NCBI GenBank assembly: GCA_034431315.1
Contig: DAOUDK010000118.1
Location: 1-50,565 of the forward strand
Origin: JAUWOY01 sp034431315
GTDB taxonomy: Bacteria; Chloroflexota; Anaerolineae; VGOG01
DNA length: 50,565 nt
Reading direction: 5' to 3'
In this document: positions 8,286 to 17,260 of the stretch, one piece after another
Position numbering within the stretch: position 1 is the stretch's first letter
Layout of the letters: the number at the start of each line of letters is the position of its first letter
Notes under the pieces: model-generated
Database searches by the model: none
What the model saw: the letters and a program-made list of their open reading frames with translations, nothing else
What the model was told of the DNA's origin: nothing
Program-made: the position numbers and the translations under genes

Positions 8286-8465
8286 GGCCTGGATTCCGCC
8301 CGCAAAGTGAGACTCAGCAGATCCAATTTTGCTCGGCCTGGATCGCCAGATCCAGGCCAAAGGCAGGGAAGGCAACCGCAGGTTGCACACAATCCCCTCA
8401 GAGCAATTTTGGATCCACTGGGACTTGGGAAACATGATATGCTCCTTTATATCAACTTCTCCCCA

Positions 8466-8585
8466 AGAGGACAAGCCCTTCGACGAGGCTTCACTTCGAC
8501 AGGGCTCAGTGCAAGCAACAGGCTCAGCCCAGCGGCTCAGGACAAGCCCTTCGGCAAGCCGCTGGGCTGAGCGCTTGTCGAAGCC
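8466..8585. repeat. Intergenic repeat with 16-bp inverted repeat
   Basis: Contains several variants of the common word cttcgac(a/g)(a/g)gctcagg and one long perfect palindrome: gctcagcccagcggct at 8522-8537 pairs with 8557-8572 around a 19-nt loop. It lies between panE (ending 8586) and capA, so as RNA it could terminate panE transcripts. There is no T-tract on either side. A related word occurs at 10407-10433. Confidence 0.6.
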
Positions 8586-9617
8586 TCAGGACAAGCCAGC
8601 CAGGAGGCGCTCCGGCTGGCCTCGATACTCCTCCCAGGGAATCTCCCCCTTCACGATGCCCATCAGCGCCGCATGCAGCGCTCGATTGACGGGTGCGTCC
8701 AGCCCCAGCTCCTGGGCGTACCTGACTACCGCCCCGTTCAGGTACTCCACCTCCGACTTGCCTTTGCCCCTGGACAGGTCTATGTGCAAGGAGGGCATCT
8801 TGCCGCCCCGGCCACGGACGATGACTTTTCGGAGAACGGGGCGCAATAGCCAGACTGGCAAGGAGCATAAGGCCCAGGCGAAGAGGGGCACCGGGTAGCC
8901 GGGCAGGGACACTGGCCGCAGGCCCAGGGCCCACATCACCGCCACAGCTTCGCGGAAGGCTGCCTGCTCCAGGGCAAACAGACGGCTATCGGCAAAGACC
9001 TCGTCGGGGAGCATGTCCAGAATGGCCGGGGAAGCATTGGCGATCATGTTCAGGAGCAGCTTGGCCCATTTCATCGCCCGGTGATCTCGATACACGGAAG
9101 TCCTGAAACCAGCCTCCCGAAACACCACGCCCAACTCAGCCACCGACTGACCAGGCGCGGTCGGCGCCAGGCCGATGCCGCCCCACGTTGTGGCCAAACG
9201 CACCAACCCAGGCTCCAGCACCCTTACCGACAGGGTGATCACCGCAGAGAGAATCGTCGCCCCACCCAGAATCGCCGATACCGCTTCCTCGCCTCCCACG
9301 CCGTTCTGCAGGACGAGGATGGGAACGCCGCGCCGGGCCAGAGGCTCGACCTGGGCTGCGGCCTCAGTTGCATCGTAGGCTTTCACGGTGAGGAGAACCA
9401 GATCGAACGGTTCATCGGCCACATCCAGCGCACTCGTTACCGCTCGCACCTTCGTCGTCCGCGTGACCCCGCCGCCATCCTCGAGACCCAAGCCCCGCGC
9501 TCGCACGGCGTCCACATAAGGCTGACGGCCCACCAGCGTAACTTCGTGGCCCGCTCGCGCCAACATAAGCCCCACCAGCGACCCAATAGCCCCCGCCCCA
9601 ACAATCAAAACCCGCAC
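8586..9617 (-). CDS. panE: Ketopantoate reductase family protein (PanE/ApbA)
   Basis: A 343-residue NADPH-dependent 2-dehydropantoate 2-reductase family member, which reduces ketopantoate to pantoate in coenzyme A synthesis. The Rossmann motif GAGAIGS is within the first 15 residues after the GTG start at 9617, which follows a GGGAGGGAGAGG ribosome site; the ATG at 9653 lies inside a word repeat and is rejected. LQNGVGGEE and the C-terminal MKWAKLLLNMIAN segment (Lys of the catalytic site, Asn) are typical. It is divergent from plsY. The window also carries coaX, another CoA-pathway gene. Paralogues with other substrates exist, so the exact substrate is likely but not certain. Confidence 0.8.
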   Translation of the reverse strand: MRVLIVGAGAIGSLVGLMLARAGHEVTLVGRQPYVDAVRARGLGLEDGGGVTRTTKVRAVTSALDVADEPFDLVLLTVKAYDATEAAAQVEPLARRGVPILVLQNGVGGEEAVSAILGGATILSAVITLSVRVLEPGLVRLATTWGGIGLAPTAPGQSVAELGVVFREAGFRTSVYRDHRAMKWAKLLLNMIANASPAILDMLPDEVFADSRLFALEQAAFREAVAVMWALGLRPVSLPGYPVPLFAWALCSLPVWLLRPVLRKVIVRGRGGKMPSLHIDLSRGKGKSEVEYLNGAVVRYAQELGLDAPVNRALHAALMGIVKGEIPWEEYRGQPERLLAGLS

Positions 9618-9660
9618 GCCTCTCCCTCCCAATATCCAATACCTAATATCCAATACCTAA
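9618..9660. repeat. Degenerate word repeat (ccaatatcca/atacctaat type)
   Basis: Short low-complexity stretch of tandem-like words (caatatccaatacctaat) just upstream of panE. The same style of word repeat occurs at 25497-25546, 35804-35843, 37703-37760 and inside the hydroxylase gene near 42290-42350. Confidence 0.6.
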
Positions 9661-9749
9661 TCCTTGCTTTCCACTTCTACCAGCGCGCAACTTCATTACA
9701 ATCTCGGTGTTGTAAACAGTAAACCGGTTTGAGATAGGAGGAAATTTCC

Positions 9750-10355
9750 GTGGAGATTCTTCGTTACGTGATCATGATAGCCCTGGGCTATTTGATGGGC
9801 TCCATTCCCGTTGGCTACCTGGTGGTAAAGCTCGTGAAAGGCGCTGACGTGCGCCAACACGGCAGTGGCCGCACCGGGGGCACCAACGTCTGGCGTGCTG
9901 CTGGCCTTTGGCCAGCCATCCTCACCGCGTCGGGCGACTTTCTCAAGGGCATGAGCGTGGTTTTGATCGCCAGAGCTCTCCTGGGCAACTCAGTTGGCGA
10001 AGTCCTGGTAGGGGTGGCGGCGGTTGTGGGCCACAACTGGTCCGTTTTCCTGGGCTGGCGGGGCGGCGCTGGCACCGCCACTAATCTGGGTGTGATCTCG
10101 GCGCTATCCTTCCCCGTGGCCCTGGCTCTCAGCGGGGCCGGGCTGCTGGTCATAGTTATCTCCCGCTATGCCTCTGTGGCCTCTTTGGCGGTGGCCATCC
10201 TGGCACCCGCCATCTTCCTGGCCCTGGCCCTTTTCGCTCACCGCCCCCTGCCCCACGCCTTCTACGGCCTATTGGCGGGCGCCATTGTTGTCCTGGCCCT
10301 TCGCCGCAACATCGTCCGCCTGCTGGCCGGCACCGAACGGCGGCTGAGCTATTAG
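9750..10355 (+). CDS. plsY: Glycerol-3-phosphate acyltransferase PlsY
   Basis: A 201-residue integral membrane acyltransferase that transfers the acyl group from acyl-phosphate to glycerol-3-phosphate, the first step of phospholipid synthesis. The three PlsY loop motifs are visible: GSIPVGYL (17-24), GSGRTGGTN (38-46) and GHNWSVFLGWRGGAGTAT (94-111). Five hydrophobic segments fit the family. Translation starts at a GTG with an AGGAGG site. It is divergent from panE with ~130 bp between them. The Phe usually found in the FxGGKG part of motif 3 is replaced (GWRGGAG), a mild deviation. Confidence 0.93.
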   Translation: MEILRYVIMIALGYLMGSIPVGYLVVKLVKGADVRQHGSGRTGGTNVWRAAGLWPAILTASGDFLKGMSVVLIARALLGNSVGEVLVGVAAVVGHNWSVFLGWRGGAGTATNLGVISALSFPVALALSGAGLLVIVISRYASVASLAVAILAPAIFLALALFAHRPLPHAFYGLLAGAIVVLALRRNIVRLLAGTERRLSY

Positions 10356-10395
10356 ATTCAGTACATCACAATTGTGAAGCAGAGCGGACTCCCGC

Positions 10396-10440
10396 CCGCG
10401 TTTCGGCGGCCCTTCGACAAGCTCAGGGCAGGCGTGGGAG
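10396..10440. repeat. Short intergenic repeat word
   Basis: The stretch cggcccttcgacaagctcag followed by ggcaggcg shares its core with the repeats at 8466-8585. Nothing gene-like is seen in 10356-10500. Confidence 0.4.
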
Positions 10441-10507
10441 CCGCCTCTGCTGGTAGCTGGTGAGCTATTAGATTATAGCACAACGAGCCTGGGTAGCAAA
10501 CTCCAGG

Positions 10508-10553
10508 AAGTCGGCTTGCCCGTTCCTTGACGGGTAAGCCGACTTTGGCTTTT
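10508..10553 (+). terminator. Strong hairpin, probable plsY terminator
   Basis: aagtcggcttgcccgt (10508-10523) pairs with 10530-10545 over 16 bp with one G-T pair and a 6-nt loop, followed by tggctttt. It lies between plsY and the mtt promoter. Confidence 0.7.
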
Positions 10554-10576
10554 AGCAGGCCAGGTGGGACGTCTCT

Positions 10577-10605
10577 TTGACAAAATCCCGGCTACGTGCT
10601 ATGAT
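10577..10605 (+). promoter_or_regulatory. Sigma-70 promoter of the mtt operon
   Basis: TTGACA (10577-10582), 17-bp spacer, TATGAT (10600-10605). Transcription would begin near 10612, leaving a ~40-nt leader to the first MttB-like gene. Confidence 0.75.
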
Positions 10606-10651
10606 TACGCCGCTCATCAAGGCTTGTCCTAAAAACACAAAGGAGATAAGA

Positions 10652-12109
10652 ATGTTCAGACCCAAGCTAGAACTACTTGACCAAGAAACCATCGAGCGCA
10701 TCCTGGCGGAGGCCCACGAGTTGCTGTGGGACCCAGGCGTGCGCATTCACAGCGACGAGGCCCTGAAGCTGGTCGCCGATGCTGGGGCCACTGTTGATTT
10801 CGCCAGCAGAGTGGCCAGGATCCCAGCCGAACTGGTTGATAAGGCCGTGGAAACGGTTCCCTCCTCGTTCTACCTCCACGATTTCGAGGGGAACCCCACC
10901 GTCCATTACGGCGACGACGACGTGCAGTTCGACCCAGGCTCGACAGCCATCGAGATTTTGGATTATAGAGCAACCCAGTCGCGCAAGCCAGTCACCGCCG
11001 ACTTCGTCGCTTATATCAAGTTGGCTGAGATGCTGCCCGAACTGGACGCGGTCAGCACGGCCCTGGTGTGCTCGGACGTGCCAGAGAGCGTGGCCGATCT
11101 CTATCGCCTCTACCTGGTGCTCCGGCACGCCCGGAAGCCCGTGATCACCGGGGCCTTCGCCGTGGAGACCTGGGCCATCATGAAAGACCTGCTGGTGGCC
11201 GTGGTCGGCAGCGAAGAGGCTCTGGCCGCCAAGCCCATCGCTGTATTCGATGTCTGCCCCTCCCCCCCCCTGCTGTGGAGCGAGATCACCTGCCAGAACA
11301 TGATTGACTGCGCCCGCGCTGGCATCCCAGCCGAGTTGGTCTCCATGCCCCTGACTGGAGCGACGGGGCCCGCGACCCTGGTCGGCTCGGTGGTGCAGCA
11401 CGCCGCCGAGTGCCTGAGCGGGATCACCATTCACCAACTGGCCAAGGCCGGATCTCCCATCGTCTGGGGAGGCTCGCCTGCCGCTTTCGATATGCGCACA
11501 GGGACACCACCCATGGGGGCTATCGGGACTCTGATGATGGATTGTGCTTATGTCCAGGTCGGCAAGCACCTGGGACTGCCCACCCACGCCTACATGGGCA
11601 TGAGCGACGCCAAGATCGTGGATGCCCAGGTCGGCTTTGAGTCGGGCATCGGCAACATCCTGGCCGCGCTGGCCGGGGTGAACATGGTCTCCGGAGCCGG
11701 CATGATGGACTTCGAAAGCTGTTTCAGCCTGGAGAAGCTGGTGATTGATAACGAGCTGATCGGCATGGCCCGCCGACTGGTGCGGGGCATTGACGTTTCG
11801 GAGGATCCCCTGGCTACCGCCATCGTGCGCCAGGTAGGCCACGCGGGCAATTTCCTGGCCACCAAACACACCCGCCGGTGGTTCAGGCGGGAACTGTTCA
11901 TCCCCTCCCCGGTGATTGACCGCGATTTCCGTCAGGTCTGGGAAACTAAGGGAAGCAAGGATATAATGCAGCGAGCACACGAACGGGTTGAGCAGTTAGT
12001 GGCCGCCTACCAGCCCAGAGCCTTGCCCAAAGAGGTGGAAAAGGAATTGACAGCCATCACCCTGCAGGCAGCCCAGGCCCAGGGGCTAAAACAACTGCCG
12101 CCACTGTGA
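10652..12109 (+). CDS. Trimethylamine methyltransferase family protein (non-pyrrolysine MttB-like), first copy
   Basis: A 485-residue member of the MttB superfamily, which moves a methyl group from a quaternary or methylated amine to a corrinoid protein. Start chosen at ATG 10652 behind AAAGGAGATAAG; the frame upstream to 10577 is the promoter itself. Family features include an SALV-type barrel strand, GATGPATLVG, WGGSPAAFDMRTG, and a C-terminal ERVEQLVAAYQP helix. No in-frame TAG occurs, so it belongs to the non-pyrrolysine branch whose studied members demethylate glycine betaine, carnitine or proline betaine. The substrate cannot be read from sequence. It is followed 35 bp later by the corrinoid protein. 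Confidence 0.88.
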   Translation: MFRPKLELLDQETIERILAEAHELLWDPGVRIHSDEALKLVADAGATVDFASRVARIPAELVDKAVETVPSSFYLHDFEGNPTVHYGDDDVQFDPGSTAIEILDYRATQSRKPVTADFVAYIKLAEMLPELDAVSTALVCSDVPESVADLYRLYLVLRHARKPVITGAFAVETWAIMKDLLVAVVGSEEALAAKPIAVFDVCPSPPLLWSEITCQNMIDCARAGIPAELVSMPLTGATGPATLVGSVVQHAAECLSGITIHQLAKAGSPIVWGGSPAAFDMRTGTPPMGAIGTLMMDCAYVQVGKHLGLPTHAYMGMSDAKIVDAQVGFESGIGNILAALAGVNMVSGAGMMDFESCFSLEKLVIDNELIGMARRLVRGIDVSEDPLATAIVRQVGHAGNFLATKHTRRWFRRELFIPSPVIDRDFRQVWETKGSKDIMQRAHERVEQLVAAYQPRALPKEVEKELTAITLQAAQAQGLKQLPPL

Positions 12110-12144
12110 TCTACTGCCTACATCAAACAAGAGAGGAGAATTAG

Positions 12145-12798
12145 ATGTCCAAAGACAAGTTATATCAAGCTATGGCCCAGAGTGTCATCGAGGGCGAACC
12201 GGAAGAGGCAGCCGAGCTGGCTCAAAAAGGACTTGAAGCTGGCTTGGGGCCTCTGGCTATGATCGAAGACGGCTTTGCAGCCGGCATCAAGGTAGTTGGC
12301 GACCTTTTTTCCCAGGGCGAATACTTCCTGCCCGATCTGGTCATCGGAGCTAAGGCTATGGAAGAGGCCATGGCCGTGCTGAATTCCGAGCTACACCGCC
12401 GCCAAGAGACCCGTCAAACTCACGGCAAGGTCGTCATCGGCACTGTACAGGGAGACATTCACGAGATCGGCAAGAACCTGGTCACCACCCTACTCGCTGT
12501 CAACGGCTTCGAGGTCTTTGATCTGGGCGTGGATGTTACGGACGACACCTTCATCGCCAAAGTCAAGGAGGTCGGCGCCAACGTCCTGGGCATGTCTGCC
12601 CTTCTCACAACGACTATGCCAGCTCAAAAGAGGATCATCCAAGCGCTGGAGGAGGCAGGCATCAGGAATGAGGTCAAGGTGATCGTCGGCGGCGCTCCGG
12701 TTACCCCGAGCTGGGCCGACGAAATCGGGGCCGATGGATACTCGGAGGACGCTGTGGGAGCCGTTGCCGTGGTCCAGCGGCTTTTAGGAGTTGGGTAG
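12145..12798 (+). CDS. Corrinoid (B12-binding) methyl-carrier protein of the MtbC/MtgC type
   Basis: A 217-residue cobalamin-binding protein that accepts the methyl group from the MttB-like partners. The N-terminal ~90 residues form the helical cap (EGEPEEAAELAQKGLEAGLGP), and the Rossmann-like B12 domain carries DIHEIG with His106 as the lower cobalt ligand, then MSALLTTTM and VIVGGAPV, the full DxHxxG-SxL-GG signature. It has a good AGAGGAGA ribosome site and lies between two MttB-like genes, so both may dock to it. No corrinoid activator (RamA) or methyl acceptor gene is seen in the window. Confidence 0.93.
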   Translation: MSKDKLYQAMAQSVIEGEPEEAAELAQKGLEAGLGPLAMIEDGFAAGIKVVGDLFSQGEYFLPDLVIGAKAMEEAMAVLNSELHRRQETRQTHGKVVIGTVQGDIHEIGKNLVTTLLAVNGFEVFDLGVDVTDDTFIAKVKEVGANVLGMSALLTTTMPAQKRIIQALEEAGIRNEVKVIVGGAPVTPSWADEIGADGYSEDAVGAVAVVQRLLGVG

Positions 12799-12822
12799 AG
12801 AGCAGGACGAGGGAGATGACCC

Positions 12823-14283
12823 TTGGCTGCAAGTGCAAGAGCTATATCGCCAATTGAACGCCCCAAATTGCATCTAAAAGCGTTGAGCGAGGACGATGTG
12901 CGACGCATCCACCAGGCCAGCCTGGAGGTAATCGAGACGGTTGGGGTGCGCTTTCCTTCAGGCTGGGCCCTTGATGTTCTGGAAGAGGCGGGAGCGATGG
13001 TGGACAGGGAAACCCAGATCGCCCGCCTCCCTGGCCAGGTCGTCGAAGAGGCTTTGACCCAAGCGCCGCCATCGTATGTGCTTTGCGCCCGCGACACCAT
13101 CCTGAATCTGCCTTTGGATGGTGAGCACTCCTATCTATCCACCGACGGCTGCGGCGTGGAGGTCATTGATCTGGAGACGGGAGAGCGACGGCGCTCGACC
13201 AAGCAAGATGTGGCCGATTCAGCCCTGGTGGCTGATTACGCGCCTCAGATCGCTTTCTATTGGCCCATAGTAGCCGCCCAGGACTGCCCCCCCGAAACGC
13301 GCTCTTTGCACGAGCTGGAGGCTGCCTGGAGCAATACCACCAAGCACGTCCAGACCGAGTGCATCATAACGGCCAGTGAAGCTCAGGCTGCGATCGAGAT
13401 GGCAGCGGCCATCGTCGGCGGACGCGAGGAACTGAGAAAACGCCCCATCCTCTCCATCATGCAGTGCACCATCAGCCCTCTGGGTCAAGACGGGGGCAGC
13501 CTGGAGGCCGCTCTGGTGGCTGCCGAAGCGGGTCTACCAGTGGGCTTCATGACCATGGCCAGTTGCTGCTCCACCGGGCCAGCCACGCTGGCCGGCAACC
13601 TGATGGTGGGCAACGCCGAGGTGATCGCTGCCTCCGCCCTCATCGAGTTGGCCTACCCAGGCACGCCCATCTTCTACGCTGCCGCTCAGACGGCCATGGA
13701 CCTCCGCACGGGGGCCTATACCGGCGGAGGGCCAGAGGACTACCTCTTTGGAGCCGCCACCAACCAACTGGCTGACTTCTACAAGATACCCCTCTCTATG
13801 GGCGCCTTCGCCACCGGCGCAAAAGAGCCCGACTGGCAGGCAGCTCTGGACAACGCCTTCGCTGGCCTGATGCCCGTCCTCAGCGGCGCCGACATGCTGA
13901 CCGGGGCCGGCCTGCTCTATGGCTCGCGCATCCTCTCCTACGAGCAACTGCTCATGGATTGTGAGATCTACGACATCGTCCAGGCCACAGCACGAGGCAT
14001 CGAAGTGAGCGAGGAGACTCTGGCTTTGGATGTCATCAAGTCCGTGGGCGTGGGTGGGCACTATCTGACACAGCAACACACCCTGAAATACATGAAAGGG
14101 CGCTGGGCGCCAAACCTGGTGGATCGCCGCTCCTATCGCGCCTGGGAAGAAGATGGCCGGCGCGGGGCGAGGGAGTGGGCTCACGAGAAGGCAAAGTGGA
14201 TCCTGGCCAATCACCGCCCGGAGCCATTGGAACCCAGGCTGCAGGCAGAGCTATCCAAGATCATTGCCACTCTAGGAAACTAG
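12823..14283 (+). CDS. Trimethylamine methyltransferase family protein (MttB-like), second copy
   Basis: A 486-residue paralogue of the gene at 10652, in the same operon 25 bp after the corrinoid gene. The start is taken as TTG 12823 after GGGAGATGA; no ATG gives a better N-terminus. Shared hallmarks: HQASLEVIETVGVRFPS at the N-terminus, CSTGPATLAGN, AAAQTAMDLRTGAYTGGGPE, and a YLTQQHTLKYMKGRWAP stretch before the C-terminal helix. No in-frame TAG, so non-pyrrolysine. The two copies have diverged clearly and may take different methylated amines. Confidence 0.88.
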   Translation: MAASARAISPIERPKLHLKALSEDDVRRIHQASLEVIETVGVRFPSGWALDVLEEAGAMVDRETQIARLPGQVVEEALTQAPPSYVLCARDTILNLPLDGEHSYLSTDGCGVEVIDLETGERRRSTKQDVADSALVADYAPQIAFYWPIVAAQDCPPETRSLHELEAAWSNTTKHVQTECIITASEAQAAIEMAAAIVGGREELRKRPILSIMQCTISPLGQDGGSLEAALVAAEAGLPVGFMTMASCCSTGPATLAGNLMVGNAEVIAASALIELAYPGTPIFYAAAQTAMDLRTGAYTGGGPEDYLFGAATNQLADFYKIPLSMGAFATGAKEPDWQAALDNAFAGLMPVLSGADMLTGAGLLYGSRILSYEQLLMDCEIYDIVQATARGIEVSEETLALDVIKSVGVGGHYLTQQHTLKYMKGRWAPNLVDRRSYRAWEEDGRRGAREWAHEKAKWILANHRPEPLEPRLQAELSKIIATLGN

Positions 14284-14320
14284 GCACAGGAAGGTAGACT
14301 ATGCAACCTAAAGTCGCGGG

Positions 14321-14500
14321 GCCAAGAACATCGTCCAGCACGCCCGCGAGCGGGTCAAAGCCATGATCGCCGAGTACCAGCCCCCCGATGTGCCCACCGA
14401 GGTCCGCAAGGAGTTGAAGGCCGTTATGACCGAGGCCGCAAAGCGGTACGGTATGGACGAAGTGCCTTCGTTGCCAGAACCACAATGCTGCCAAAAGTGA
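14321..14500 (+). pseudogene. C-terminal stump of a third MttB-like gene
   Basis: An open stretch of 59 codons plus TGA with no start encodes AKNIVQHARERVKAMIAEYQ and continues to a PEVRKELKAV-like helix (here PTEVRKELKAVM). It aligns in position and sequence with the last ~55 residues of both full MttB-like genes (ERVEQLVAAYQP, PKEVEKEL). It ends in an unusual CC motif before QK. The rest of the gene is gone, so this is a deletion remnant at the end of the operon. Confidence 0.75.
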
Positions 14501-14516
14501 TGGCGAGCTAAGAACC

Positions 14517-14554
14517 ACAAAGAGGAGTCATCTCTGACTCCTCTTTGTCTTGTT
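14517..14554. terminator. Bidirectional terminator between mtt and the amino-acid ABC genes
   Basis: acaaagaggagtca (14517-14530) pairs perfectly with 14535-14548 across a tctc loop, followed by cttgttgttt; the A-rich left arm gives a U-run in the other direction. It separates two convergent operons. Confidence 0.85.
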
Positions 14555-14579
14555 GTTTAGTATAGGACGGTGTTGGCTT

Positions 14580-15329
14580 CTACAAAATATGCCGCAGGAA
14601 ATCCTTCGTGCGGGGGTCCTGGGGGTTGTCGAACATCTCCTCTGGCGTCCCCTCCTCAACCCACACGCCCTCATCCATGAAGATGACGCGATGGGCGACC
14701 TCACGAGCGAAGCCCATCTCGTGGGTGACCACGATCATGGTCATCCCCTCCCGCGCCAGGCGCTTCATTACGTCCAGCACCTCGCCGATCAGCTCAGGGT
14801 CCAGGGCTGAGGTTGGCTCGTCGAAGAGCATGATCTTGGGCTCCATGGCCAGAGCCCGAGCAATGGCAACCCGCTGCTGCTGCCCGCCCGACAGGCGAGA
14901 GGGGTACTCGTCCTTCTTGTCCATCAGGCCCACCCAGCCCAGGTGCCGTTCGCCGAGTTCGGTGGCTTCCTCTTTCGACATCCCTTTGACCGTCAATAGC
15001 CCCTCAATGACGTTCCCTACGGCCGTCTTATGGGGGAACAGGTTGAAGTGCTGGAAGACCATGCCGGCCTTGGCCCGAATCTGCTGGATGTGGACGCGGT
15101 GCTGGCGACTGGGCTCCCCCGCCGGGATCACTACCCCGTCAATCTCAACGGTGCCCGCCGTCGGCTCCTCCAGGAAATTCAGACAGCGCAGAAATGTGCT
15201 CTTCCCCGACCCGGAACGGCCGATGACCACCAACACCTCGCCCACTTCCACATCGAGATCAATGCCTCTTAGAACGTAGAGCTTGCCGAAGCACTTCTCC
15301 AGCTTACGAACCTTGATGATAGGCTCCAT
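14580..15329 (-). CDS. Polar amino-acid ABC transporter ATPase (GlnQ-like)
   Basis: A 249-residue ATP-binding subunit of the polar amino-acid uptake family. Walker A is GRSGSGKS (37-44), the signature is LSGGQQQR and Walker B is IMLFDEP, followed by the D-loop SALDPE and the switch histidine in VVTHEMGFA. Length is normal. It lies 1 bp after the HisM-like permease and ends the five-gene minus-strand run that starts with the LysM-SBP gene. It is the only ATPase in that run. Confidence 0.93.
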   Translation of the reverse strand: MEPIIKVRKLEKCFGKLYVLRGIDLDVEVGEVLVVIGRSGSGKSTFLRCLNFLEEPTAGTVEIDGVVIPAGEPSRQHRVHIQQIRAKAGMVFQHFNLFPHKTAVGNVIEGLLTVKGMSKEEATELGERHLGWVGLMDKKDEYPSRLSGGQQQRVAIARALAMEPKIMLFDEPTSALDPELIGEVLDVMKRLAREGMTMIVVTHEMGFAREVAHRVIFMDEGVWVEEGTPEEMFDNPQDPRTKDFLRHIL

Positions 15330-15330
15330 A

Positions 15331-16188
15331 TCACTTCCTCTCGCCCCGACTCATGTGGGTCTCCAAGCGGCCCTGCAATGCCTGCAGGACGATGCACATG
15401 ATCCAATAGATGATCGCCGCCACCGTCAGCGTTTCCAGGGAGCGGAAGTAGCGGCGCCCCATTTTGGTGGCGCGGTAGGTCAACTCCCAGACGCCCATCA
15501 CCGAGACCAGAGACGAGTCCTTGATCATAGCCACAAAGTCATTGCCTATGGGTGGGATGACGAGGCGCAGGGCCTGGGGCAAGACTATGCGACGTCTTGT
15601 CTGGCCTGGCGTCATGCCCACCGAATAGGCGGCCTCAATCTGGCCTTTGCTGATGGATTGGATGCCCGCCCGGAAGGTCTCTGTCATGTAGGCGCCGTAG
15701 CACACGCCCAGGGCCAGGATACCGGCCGGGATAGCGGGCAATGTCAGGAGCTTCTGCACTCCGGTCAAGCCCATTGCTTCCAACTGCTGCCCGATCTGCG
15801 GCAGGCCAAGATACCACATGTAGATCTGAACCAGCAGGGGCGTGCCTCGGACAAAAGAGACGTAGAAGCCAGAAATGCCATTGGCGATAGGATTCTTGGA
15901 AAGCCGACCCAGGGCTCCCAAGAGAGCCAAAATGATGGCCAGGATGATGGCGGATGCCGACACCAACAACGTGTACTGGATCCCCTGGATAATGAAGCCC
16001 AGCCTGTCGTACATGAAACCCACATCGAATTTGAGAAGCCTGACCCCCACTGCGAGGGCGATGAAGATGCCGATCCATACCACGGCCAACTGGACGACGA
16101 AGTTCCGCACTTTGCCCCGTTGATCGGCCATAATGCTCTGCGCCTCGGCAGATGGCTGAGCTACCGTAACAGCAGATGTGCTACTCAT
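15331..16188 (-). CDS. Polar amino-acid ABC transporter permease (HisM/GlnP-like)
   Basis: About 285 residues with five or more membrane segments and the EAA loop (IEAAYSVGMTPGQTRRRIVLPQALR, split here by the usual Gly) that docks to the ATPase. The ATG at 16188, next to another ATG at 16191, is chosen because GGAGGTG is 4-7 nt upstream. The N-terminal ~30 residues are a hydrophilic Ser/Ala-rich extension. The matching periplasmic-type binding protein is not adjacent; the nearest SBP_bac_3 domain is in the fusion at 22868-25327. Confidence 0.9.
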   Translation of the reverse strand: MSSTSAVTVAQPSAEAQSIMADQRGKVRNFVVQLAVVWIGIFIALAVGVRLLKFDVGFMYDRLGFIIQGIQYTLLVSASAIILAIILALLGALGRLSKNPIANGISGFYVSFVRGTPLLVQIYMWYLGLPQIGQQLEAMGLTGVQKLLTLPAIPAGILALGVCYGAYMTETFRAGIQSISKGQIEAAYSVGMTPGQTRRRIVLPQALRLVIPPIGNDFVAMIKDSSLVSVMGVWELTYRATKMGRRYFRSLETLTVAAIIYWIMCIVLQALQGRLETHMSRGERK

Positions 16189-16342
16189 CATATCACCTCC
16201 CATACCACTTTAGCTACACGCCACTAATTGCTTCCTACTTGCTTCCCCCCGTCGGCCCCAGCACTGTCTGCCGCAGGAAGGAGTGAATCCGGCCACTACG
16301 CCGCTTGACGATGATCACCGTCACCATGAAAGCAACAGACGC

Positions 16343-17260
16343 TCAATCGGCGCGCAGACGAGGATCCAAAGCGTCGCGCAGGCCATCGCCCAGCAGGTTG
16401 AATCCCAAAACGGTGAGCATGATGGCCACACCGGGGGGGATGATCACCCACCAGGCGCCCGTGGCCAGGAACTTGTAGCAATCGCTCAACATGGAGCCCC
16501 ATTCTGGCTTTGGCGGCTGCTGCCCCAGTCCCAGGAAACCCAACCCCGCCGCCGAGAGGATGGCGTTCGCCATGCCCAGAGTGGTCTGCACGATGATGGG
16601 GGAAAGGATATTGGGGAAGATGTGCCGAAATAGGATGCGGCTGTTTGTGGTACCAACACATCGGGCAGCGGTGATGTACTCCATAGCGTTGACCCCGAGT
16701 ACCGTCGAGCGGGCCAGGCGTGCATAAAAGGGGATGCTCACTATCCCTATGGCGACCATGGTGTTATTCAGTCCTGGCCCGCGCACAGCGACGATGGCAA
16801 TGGCCAGGAGCATGCCTGGGAAAGCCATGACAATGTCCATGCATCGCATGATGGTATTGCCTGTTTTCCCCCCGACGAAACCAGCCATCATTCCCAGCAA
16901 GCCGCCGATGATCAGAGCGATGCCCACCGAGATAATCCCCACCCCCAGCGAATACCGGGCCCCATGAATCAATCGCACCAGCACATCACGGCCCAGGTTA
17001 TCGGTTCCCAAGAGGTGTTCACGTGAGGGAGGATTGAGCCGGGCTCTGAGATTGGAATCTGTTTTCGGGTTGTAATCATGTACGATGGGCGCCAGCACGG
17101 CCACCAGCAGCAAGATGCCGATAATGGCCATGCCCAAGCGCGCGGTATTGAGGGAAATCAATCGCTTCCAGGCATCGCCCCACAGAGAGCGATGCTTGCG
17201 CACCGCAAAATCCACCGCCAGGTTCGCTTGATGAGTAGTCATCTCAGCCATATCACTCAC
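16343..17260 (-). CDS. Peptide ABC transporter permease, DppC/OppC-like
   Basis: A 305-residue permease with the N-terminal DppC domain (LGTDNLGRDVLVRLIHGARYS), six membrane segments and the EAA loop YITAARCVGTTNSRILFRHI. The C-terminus (VLGFNLLGDGLRDALDPRL) is typical. It overlaps the DppB-like gene by 4 bp (ATGA), so the two are translationally coupled. No DppD/DppF ATPase gene follows; the next genes are HisM- and GlnQ-like. The 16204-16342 spacer holds no convincing gene. Confidence 0.92.
   Translation of the reverse strand: MSDMAEMTTHQANLAVDFAVRKHRSLWGDAWKRLISLNTARLGMAIIGILLLVAVLAPIVHDYNPKTDSNLRARLNPPSREHLLGTDNLGRDVLVRLIHGARYSLGVGIISVGIALIIGGLLGMMAGFVGGKTGNTIMRCMDIVMAFPGMLLAIAIVAVRGPGLNNTMVAIGIVSIPFYARLARSTVLGVNAMEYITAARCVGTTNSRILFRHIFPNILSPIIVQTTLGMANAILSAAGLGFLGLGQQPPKPEWGSMLSDCYKFLATGAWWVIIPPGVAIMLTVLGFNLLGDGLRDALDPRLRAD

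Noticed and set aside
7368..8570. 400-codon plus-strand frame opposite capA
   Set aside because: Antisense shadow of the CapA gene and of the repeat next to it; composition rich in Gly, Val and His as expected for an antisense frame.
10673..11980. 435-codon minus-strand frame inside the first MttB-like gene
   Set aside because: Antisense shadow; the plus frame has complete family motifs.
16235..16327. 30-residue minus-strand ORF between dppC- and hisM-like genes
   Set aside because: No ribosome site, no recognisable motif; too short to support.
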